A DNA stretch of 64,000 nucleotides. Source: Pollenia angustigena. Its lineage: Eukaryota > Arthropoda > Insecta > Diptera > Polleniidae. This document shows positions 56,560-64,000 of the stretch, one piece after another. How positions within the stretch are numbered: the first letter of the stretch is position 1; each line of letters begins with the position of its first letter. The notes beneath the pieces were generated by a model. That model made no database searches and had not been told where the DNA came from. It worked only from the letters and a program-made list of their open reading frames with translations. Both the position numbers and the translations under genes were made by a program. The DNA is taken from assembly GCA_930367215.1 (NCBI GenBank), contig OV884056.1, forward strand, positions 319,330,709 through 319,394,708, in the 5' to 3' direction.

Positions 56560-57460
56560 GAAAGGAGCATGATTTTGATAAATTTTTACTCCCCACTAAC
56601 ACCACTACCACCACCACTTTTGCCTTCTTGTACCAGAGTTCGGAGGAATTGATTTTGTAGTACGTGATCTGAGCTCGAGAAAAAAAGAAGACATTTCAAG
56701 AAGGAACCTGAGTTTTTTTATGTGTCAAACAAAAATCGTTCCTTATTTTTATTGTCTTAAAGAAGTTCAACAGAGAAAAACTACAAAGAAGCCAATAATT
56801 TTCTAAATATTAACACACTCTCTCTCTCTCTCTCTCTCTATCTTTACAGCAGGCCTTTAAATACTGCAATAATAACCTGTGGTTGCACTGATAAACCATG
56901 TGGTGTTTAAAAGGCTAATTTGTACATGAGAAGGGGCATGATTTCGATAAATTTTAACTCCTTACTTAGTCCTGGAACAGAATAAAGAAGTCGTTGTAGT
57001 AGCTGAAGTTGAAGAATTCTCTGTAGCGCAACAAAGTTCAAAATTTCGATTTTTGCGCATCAACTTAAACGACTACTACAACTACGTTTTGTGGTGACAC
57101 TACTTTGAAACGGCCGTTTTGACAGCTTGCAGCGCTATTCGTAACGTTGTACTACAGCGTCGATCCTGTTCCCCACTTAGCACCACTATCACCATTTTTG
57201 CCTACTTGTACCAGAGTTCAGAGGAATGCATTTTGTGGTACGTGATCGGAGCTCGAGAAAAAAATTTTAAGAAGAAACCAGAGTTTGTTTATGTGCCAAA
57301 CAAAAATCGTTCCCTTTTGTTTTGTCTTTTAAAAGTACACATGAGAAAAAGAAGCCAAAGATGTTCTAAATATTAACATTCTCTCTCTATCTCTCTCTAT
57401 CGTACTTTACACCAGACCTTTATTGACTGCAATTACAACATGTGTGGTGGTACTGATTCT
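56560..57460. repeat. Imperfect tandem duplication with a small insert
   Basis: 56560-56900 and 56928-56962 plus 57170-57460 are diverged copies. Shared words are GGCATGATTTCGATAAATTT, GCCTACTTGTACCAGAGTTC, GTACGTGATCGGAGCTCGAG, and CAAACAAAAATCGTTCC, followed in both by a CT-rich microsatellite (56817-56840; 57381-57401). The second copy is interrupted at 56963-57168. Confidence 0.8.
56963..57168. mobile_element. Small insert in the second duplicate
   Basis: Comparison with the first duplicate shows about 205 extra bases. The ends GGAACAGAAT and ATCCTGTTCC are inverted. ACTTAG occurs on both sides (TTACTTAG and CCACTTAG), a likely 6-8-bp TSD. Inside, GTCGTTGTAGTAG and CTACTACAACTACG also pair. 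Confidence 0.65.
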
Positions 57461-57699
57461 GTATAGAATATTTCTTTGAATTAACTGACGATTTTTAAAC
57501 AAAGAAGATAATTTCAAATGGCCTATATTGAGAATCAAACTGTTTTTAGTGCAATGCTAAAGAATATCGAAAACCTGCTTTGGAAATATAGGTGATCGTG
57601 AAAGAGATGAATGCAAAGGGAGTTTTTTAGACTTCCGTTAGGCAAAACTCTGAAACTAGCTGTAATATTAATAAAGTGAGGTTGACTTTTTTTCAGTAC

Positions 57700-58680
57700 A
57701 CTTTGGCAAATCACCATACAAAGCCATACACCACAACAATGTTTACAAATCGTAGAAATTTGTTTCCAAAATTCGCACGCTGTTCGCTAAACTTTAAAAA
57801 GACAATTTCGTCAAGTTTACGGTACGCAAAATCGTCCATCTGATCAGCTAGTGCGAAATAATATGGATCGATTCATGACCACATTTACTTTTTGGATAAT
57901 ATTCATCCAAATAACGCCCGTTTCGTACGTACAGGTGAAGCCATCAGCGCTGTGGACTCGAATTTTTGATCCTACGCCGTTCTCAGCTTCTGGGTCTCTG
58001 CCCGTTTACTGGTTGGAAAATGTTGAGGAAAGATCTTGGCCAACATCTTTTAAGATCCAACTGGTGCAAAAATTAAAGCCAGCAGATAATTAAATGCGAA
58101 GTGGGCTGGCTCAAATGGAAGTTGAGCCAGATTTTGATCGTCAACTTATTTTCAGCGATGAGGCTCAGTTCTGACTTAACGGGTTACATACCCAGGATTT
58201 TAGTATTTGGAGAGAGTACAATCCCCATGATCCCGGTTTACATGCCTAAGGCGCTATCGGCCTGTTTGTCTTTAAATCCAAAACTGGTGCCAACATTACC
58301 GAGAATGGTGAACTCTACAGTCAAATGGTTCGTAAGTTTTTTATTCCTCGTGTCATTGAAAATCATTTGGAGGAGAATGGAACCAACAAGACATCGCAAC
58401 ATGCCATACAGCCAAACGTTTGGCGACCTAATTATTTAAAGAAATGGACTTGTGAATTTGCCAATTATTTGTGTGATTTGAGACCTTTGGACTACTTTTT
58501 GCAGCGGTGTATCACATCCCAGCAACGATTTATCATTAAGAAGTCAACATTCGACGTACTTAGGATGAAATAAAACTGGTTATGATCGAAAATGTGTGAA
58601 AAAAAAAATGGAAAGACAGGATGGCGTTCTTAAGGCGCAGTCGCGGAAACCATATGACATAACATTATATTTAAAAATTA
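57700..58680 (+). pseudogene. mariner-3 transposase relic
   Basis: From about 57725 translation gives QQCLQIVEICFQNSHAVRQT, then LRRQFRQVYGTQNRPS (first HTH). It continues over frameshifts to SFKIQLVQKLKPAD, FDRQLIFSDEAQF with the first catalytic Asp (about 58150), FSIWREYNPHDPG, FKSKTGANITENGELYSQMV, a decayed second-Asp block, and LCDLRPLDYFLQR with the third Asp (about 58470). The end is KKWKDRMAFLRRSRGNHM near 58640. Stops are common (for example after PADN at 58092). No terminal repeats were found. It is a third mariner family, more decayed than the others. Confidence 0.85.
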
Positions 58681-58822
58681 AATGCCATGCAATTTCTAAT
58701 AAAGCCAACATTTTGGACAGTCTAATAAATGTGTGTATATTATTTAAAAAAAGTTCTATGCCTTTAAAAAAACATCCGTTATTATGATTTCTGATTCAAG
58801 CGTCCAATGCCTTTGTTACTAC

Positions 58823-58938
58823 CAGGGCCCTGTTTCTCAAAACTACAAGTTACAAATCTACAAGTAAAATATATTTGAAATATAAACAAAAATTTTAAAA
58901 TTTTGGCTCTTTTAAACGTTTTGAGAAACAGGGCCCTG
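58823..58938. mobile_element. 116-bp MITE with perfect 21-bp ends
   Basis: CAGGGCCCTGTTTCTCAAAA plus C at the left and its exact complement at the right; the first ten bases CAGGGCCCTG are themselves palindromic. The interior is 74 bp of AT-rich sequence. The CAGGG start suggests hAT, but the flanks (GTTACTAC, TGTGATCT) do not match. Confidence 0.82.
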
Positions 58939-59390
58939 TGTGATCTTACAATTTCTTTCGGAAAGTTCTTAGCCCCTTGGTCCAGTTAAAAGGACACATA
59001 TTGAAGGATGGCTTAAAACCGAACCATGTAAGACGGCATCTGAATTTCATTGCGTGTGCTGGACTCGAAACTGTATCAAAAGATTAAAAATCATCTGAAT
59101 TTTTAACCTTAGACATAAAGTGACGGAAAAACAAGGGAAATAGAAAGGAAAATATGATAGAGTACTACAATCGTAACAAAAAATGATTGTTGGGTACTGC
59201 CAGTCCTGCATCAATAACGTTCACAATGTCAAATTTCTTGGTTTAAAGCTTTTTCCCTGCAAATGGTCAACCAAGTTGAAATTTATTATGAACATTTTAA
59301 ACCGAACAATGAATGTTGACGATCAGGGAAGATTGCTATCTATTGCAATCAAGTTCAGTCCTAAAAAGAAGAAGGAAAACCTAGACTAGA
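58939..59390. other. No gene found
   Basis: Unassigned sequence of ordinary complexity. A 68-codon frame (59183-59389) shows no motif. Confidence 0.45.
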
Positions 59391-59654
59391 TTATTTGAAT
59401 GGAAGACCAATAAACTTTCGGTAAGTAGGGCAAGAACATACAGAAGTGTGATCAGGATCTCTTTGATCACAGCTCGTACAGCTTTGGTCGACATTCATGG
59501 AGACGCTACCACTAGCAGGATACCGCATGAATGTCGTACTCGGAGGGTACCCATCGCTAGTGTTGGCAAGACTTATTGAGGAAAAATGATAGATTTGTTT
59601 CGTAGTAGACGAAAGAACATCAGCATCTAAAATTGCACTGAGTGTTGTGTTCAC
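59391..59654 (-). pseudogene. Unrecognised coding-like remnant (Cys-rich)
   Basis: An 87-codon minus frame reads to SGSVSMNVDQSCTSCDQRDP, then DHTSVCSCPTYRKFIGLPF. A C-x2-C ... H-x3-C-x-C-P pattern near the C-terminus resembles the zinc-knuckle region at the end of non-LTR ORF2, as at 8390-8600 and 59990-60060. The GC content is higher than its flanks. I cannot name a family. Confidence 0.35.
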
Positions 59655-59879
59655 AACATAGTTTTATGTTTTTGTATTTATAAAAATTCACTGAATAAAT
59701 AATGGTCTTCAAGGAAGGTCGAAATATTGAAAAGAAATAAAAAGGAATTTTTGATTTACAAAAGCACTGGCCTCGAGATTGATCCTTTTTTTTAGGCTGA
59801 AAAATATGCTAAATGCTGAATCAGCTGTTTTCATGCCAAACCTTAAAAATGTAAAAGCGGCAACACTGCCCACCGCAGA

Positions 59880-60188
59880 TAGCAGACACTGAAATGATTT
59901 CGCCGGCTATAGTAAGAGTCCAGCTGGCAAACTAAGATCACGAGGGTGCAAAAGGCATTATGTCTTTTGGTCCCCCCGCATAGACCAATATGCCCGTAAC
60001 TCATGCCCAGCATGTGGTCAGGTTCCTCATGTCACCCACCACATATTTAATTATCCAGCCAGCCTAATTTCGCCAAAAGAGAACAATGGGTTCATCCTGT
60101 GAAATTCTTTGGACTTGATGTGGCAGAAACCCTTGACTTAATATTGGATATTGTTTATGCTGTTACAACAACAACTTCTGCTTTTTAG
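59880..60188 (+). pseudogene. Non-LTR retrotransposon ORF2 C-terminus (relic)
   Basis: Near 59985 the frame gives YARNSCPACGQVPHVTHHIF, then NYPAS. This is the C-P-x-C ... P-H-x-x-x-H-x-F-x-x-P-A knuckle typical of R1/Jockey-type ORF2 ends. After a frameshift, WVHPVKFFGLDVAETLD, then AVTTTTSAF and a stop at 60187, match the usual W-x-x-P-V ... F-L-G-L tail, with codons drawn from an ACAACAACA repeat. It is 5'-truncated. A hAT MITE starts 12 bp downstream. Confidence 0.75.
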
Positions 60189-60200
60189 AAATGGGCAAAC

Positions 60201-60799
60201 CAGTGTTCGAAAATAAACACTAAATATCGCTACTTAGTGTTCGGTTCGGTAGATTTGTGGAAAACACAAACGCTAATAGTGCTTGTGTAGAAAATCATTA
60301 AAAAATAACGTTTCCCTGTTTCTCATCTTCCGAACACAAAAATCATAATGTTTTTATCAAGAACATTTAATTGCGTTCGGTTTTTTTTTAATCCACAAAC
60401 TTCGGTTCGGCTCAATAATGTCCGTCCCTTTTGGTGGGGGAAAAAACCAAACATTTTTTACAAACACAAAATACACATACGAAATAAAAACAAAAAGCAA
60501 GCAAAATAATTTTACACAAACAAAACATAAACACAATACAACCACAAGCTGTTCGTGCTGCGGTCGTTGCTAAAACTTTTTGTTTGTTTATTTCTTTATC
60601 AATGTAAAAAAAGAAACGTTATAGAACATTTAAATATGTTTTTTTTTTTTTAACAAAGAACAGAACACGGCTCTTGCTTGAAAATAGTTACGAACGGTAT
60701 TAACGGTTGTGTTCGTCTAAACAATCACTAAAAAATAGATATCGTTCTTGGGTGTGTGAGCCGAACACTAAATAACGTTCTGTTTATTTTCGAACACTG
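60201..60799. mobile_element. hAT MITE family hM1, copy 4
   Basis: CAGTGTTCGAAAATAAACAC at the left and GTTTATTTTCGAACACTG at the right, with flanks GGGCAAAC (60193-60200) and GGGTAAAC (60800-60807), a 7/8 TSD. This is the longest and best-preserved family member, 599 bp. The interior shares GTTCGGTTCGGTAGATTTGT with copies at 18862 and 33442. Confidence 0.92.
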
Positions 60800-60847
60800 G
60801 GGTAAACTGACACAACACGGGAAAGATGGCACATAATACCTCCGTTC

Positions 60848-63058
60848 TAGGAATGGGCAAAAAATATCGATATTTTTAAGAGAAAAAATCGAAATATATC
60901 GCCGATATTTAAAATAACGATATATCGATACATCGATATTAAAATACGACTATCGAATTCGATATTTTTTAAAGTCAGTCTGCATTTAAAACTCAAAATT
61001 TTAGCCGTTTTTCAAACAAAATGTTTTTTTAAGAATCGGCATCACTGCATGCACCATATGTTTTTTCGGTGTTCGACTTTTCAAAGTTTCTATACAAATC
61101 ATGGTGTAATAAGCAGGTGGCATCGTTATGGCAACAAATACAACATTACAACTAGGGTTTTTTCCCGGGATTTCCCGTCCCGGGAATTTCACTTATTATA
61201 TTTCCCGTTTTCCCGGGATTTTTGTTGCGGGATCCCGGGAAATAAAAAGTTCTTCATAGTTTCAGAAAACAGCTATTTTTACTCTGAAATTTAGTTTTCT
61301 TTTCTCTAAAAATTAGCATCTGTGGATGGGTTGTCTAATAGATCAATTATAAGAAATGTGTACAAACGTAAATCAATGTCTCCTGCGGCAATAAATCTAT
61401 AAAAAGCAGAATGGGCAGTGCAACAGTTGATAATTAATAAATTCAGTGAAGTGATGAATTGATAAAGAACATAAATTCAAAATAAGATGCAGGCGGTAAA
61501 TTCTCATTGACCATGGACAAGTCTTAAAAATAGGATATACATAAACATATCGCTCCGTTATTGCAACATAGTCGTATCTACAAAAAAAAAAAATCGAGCT
61601 TGGTAATATATCCGGGAAGTGCGGGGAAACCGAAATAAAAAAATAATGAAACTCGTGTAAGTTACTTAAACATACAATTTGAAAAACACATTGTCCTAAA
61701 GATTACAGATGGACCTAATGAAAAGAAATAGTTTGTAAGAAGTAGTCCGGATGATGCTATTTTTTGCATCAACCTTGACATCAGAAGCATGCAACAACGG
61801 TGCACTTTTAATTATTTGTCCAACCTCGGTAAAAAAGTAAACGAAATTTTTCGGAAACATGGTAATCAGTAAACAAAATCAGAAATATACTCTTTGGCGA
61901 CTCACTAAACGCTTTGAGTGTGTCAGAAAGTAATTTCCTATGCCGTTAAAAAATGTTAATATATTTATTAAAATATTTTATATATTTTATGATTTTAGTT
62001 TTTGATCTCATATCTTGAGTACCTCAATTGTTATGTTTATTTTATCTTGTACTAGATCATCATAATACGGAATTTACTTATAATAGCCAAAGGTAATAAT
62101 AATTCAAGTTCCGCTTTCAATCTTCAATTAATTTTTGTAGTATTTAAGCATTAAGTTTACTTACTTTGTAAACAAGTTCCCTCACGTTTGTTTATAAAAC
62201 TTTTTTTTCATTAATAAAACCAAGTTTACTTTGTATTATTTGTATGGAGCGGGATCCCGGGATCCCGGGAAATTTAAAATTTTTTCCCGCTTTCCCGGGA
62301 ATCGAAAAACTCCGGGAAAAAAAAACTCTAATTACAACGAAAATGGAAATTATATCACCGTTTACGTCAAAAAAAATACTTTAAACAAAAATCAAAGCGT
62401 GCCGCTGAACGTGATAAAATAAATAAATGTTTAGCCAATTTTTATTTAATTATGGTCAATCTTATTTATTTTATTTTAAAATTATCAAAAACTTTAATAA
62501 AATACAATAATCACAGCAGAAAACGTGGACTTTTTGTAATCATAAACAAAACTTTGAAATAAGATTAGACAAACAATGCAAGAGCAAAAAATAGTCATCT
62601 GCCAACCTTTATTATTTCACCATGATACAAACTAGTTTTTTATGTAAACAAACCTATTTTTTACTAGCAATATTTTTGACAACCCGACCATAAAAGCAGT
62701 GTTGTTGTAGAATTGACCTCACTTTCTCGTCAATTCGCTTTGTTTGAAGATATAAAATGATTGCCATTTATAAGAAGAAGAATTAAGAAGAAAGCGGGGT
62801 TTTCACATTGCAGTTAAGTCAAGCGAACTTGAAAAGATTTATTTTATGCGGTTTTTGGAACGATTGATATGCCTTTATTTTTTTGAAATAATAAGATTCG
62901 TGCATATATACATATTAAATTTTCTTATTTGGTAATAGTTACAGCAAAATACGTTCGATATATCGATACATCGATATTTTTGAAATAATAAATATCGATA
63001 CTCTTAAAAATATCGATTCGATATATATTGATATATTTTTTCAATTTGCCCATCCCTA
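60848..63058. mobile_element. hAT with TAGGGATGGGCAA ends, carrying another hAT
   Basis: TAGGAATGGGCAAAAAATA and TTTGCCCATCCCTA are inverted, with flanks CTCCGTTC (60840-60847) and CTCCATTC (63059-63066), a 7/8 TSD. ATATCGAT words are dense at both ends (60865-60975, 62952-63030). After removal of the inner hAT (61153-62330 plus TSD) about 1 kb remains, without a transposase frame. Confidence 0.9.
61153..62330. mobile_element. Inner hAT with CCCGGGA subterminal repeats
   Basis: TAGGGTTTTTTCCCGGG at the left and an inverted CCGGGAAAAAAAAACTCTA at the right are flanked by the exact 8-bp TSD ATTACAAC (61145-61152, 62331-62338). TCCCGGGA or GGGATCCCGGGA words occur about eight times across the two ends. 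The 1.0 kb AT-rich interior has no transposase motif. The perfect TSD suggests a fairly recent insertion. Confidence 0.94.
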
Positions 63059-63066
63059 CTCCATTC

Positions 63067-64000
63067 TCATGCAATTACAAACATTTTGCAAGTTTTTTTA
63101 CATTTAAAGAAATCATGCTTTGCAAGTTCTGAATTTTGCCTTTTAGAGGAGTCTTGTCTCTTCAGAGCCTTCAACACTCTTGACAGGTTAGTCTTAACAG
63201 TAGTTGTAGTTGTAGTAGTCGTTTTTGATGATGATAGCGGTTGGTAGAGGAGATGTGGTAGAAGTTCAGTCACCTTAAAGTTGTTTATTTATTTTATTTG
63301 TCTGGCCTCGCGGTTTGTTTTCGTATGCGCCCGTTTGGTCTGCTGCCTGCTTAAGTTTCTTAGGCTACAGTGTTTTATCTCTCTAAGAATTTGTTGAAAT
63401 TCCAAAGCACTTTTTAGTTTTCTTTGGGTATTTTTTTTTTATTTGTCTGTATGTATTTTTTGTTTGTTTGTTTGTAGGTATATACACATACATATAAATT
63501 ATTTTTAAAGGTTTGTTCACATAAATATTCAAAGCATTTGTAGAAACTGAAAATTATTAGTTTGATTAGAAAGTTGTTTCGAAAATGTCCGAAAATTCAA
63601 AAATTTATGAACTTATGGATCGATTATTGATTGACAGAAGGCAGGGCACAATATTTAGCTCTTAAAATAGTTATTAGTAGTATTTTATCTTCTTAAGACT
63701 TAAAACTCTATGTGAAGATCCAATAACTTCACAAAAGATTCGAATAATATTAAATATTGATTCAGAAATTACTTAACTTTCCACCCAATAGGGACATTCA
63801 AATGTAGAGATTTAACTGGAAGATTTTTTTTTTAAATTCGCCGTGGTATGTGTGTCCTATTGATTATTGAGCCTTTAACCGTGATTTAACATTTTCTTAA
63901 GCGAAATGTTTAGAAAAATAACAAATAATGAAAAACAAAAAGTTAAAAAAAAACAAATGGAAAATCTAGAGAAAAATACAAATACATATTTTATAATTTT
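63067..64000. other. No gene found
   Basis: AT-rich sequence with a GTAGTTGTAGTAGTCG run at 63203 and TTTGTTTGTTTGTTTG near 63460. The minus frame 63067-63273 contains a poly-Thr stretch from that run and has no other support. Confidence 0.5.

Overview
The window reads as AT-rich, gene-free euchromatin from a dipteran, most likely a calyptrate (muscoid) fly. I infer this from the transposon content: many hAT elements and MITEs, two insect-type mariner families, Helitrons, non-LTR retrotransposon relics with insect-type RNase H and zinc-knuckle ends, tRNA-headed SINEs, and long A/T runs. I found no host exon, tRNA, rRNA or other RNA gene, and no bacterial-type operon. The longest open frames are short, low-complexity or inside repeats. 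The window is probably a large intron or an intergenic stretch.

The useful content is a layered transposon record, and many insertion boundaries can be set to the base from target-site duplications (TSDs). From left to right: a 0.73 kb inverted-repeat element (32-764) with a second, opposite-strand copy at 19829-20525; a Helitron-like end followed by a 400-bp higher-order tandem repeat (3228-4310); a dead non-LTR retrotransposon (8240-9240, minus); mariner-1 (9809-12269) split by a 1.5 kb hAT; a GC-rich MITE (12436-12760); a second dead non-LTR (16050-18060, minus) split by a hAT that itself holds a Helitron end; a cluster of MITEs (18163-20525); a MITE with many GGCTTTATCTC motifs (26349-27079) inside a SINE-like repeat; and a foldback element with two nested MITEs (29421-31338).

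Next come mariner-2 (31681-33386) with two MITEs inside, a hAT MITE (33442-33985), a second mariner-2 (36052 to about 37640) holding an inserted mariner-1, a hAT with two further nested layers (37764-39104), more hATs (41618-41986, 43787-44912), a piggyBac-like element (45489-48348), a foldback split by a complete 717-bp Helitron (50906-51622), a hairpin (53371-53506), a TA-flanked MITE (53801-54564), a tandem duplication (56560-57460), mariner-3 (57700-58680), a non-LTR 3' end (59880-60188), and finally a hAT MITE and a hAT within a hAT (60201-63058).

The elements do not act as a pathway. Every transposase or reverse transcriptase fragment carries stops, frameshifts or deletions, so the locus looks like a mostly dead landing zone. 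A few elements (19554-19818, 53371-53506, 61153-62330, 33442-33985) have near-identical arms or exact TSDs and look younger. I found no convincing new biological system. The best leads are the nested structures whose empty sites can be rebuilt from sister copies in the same window.
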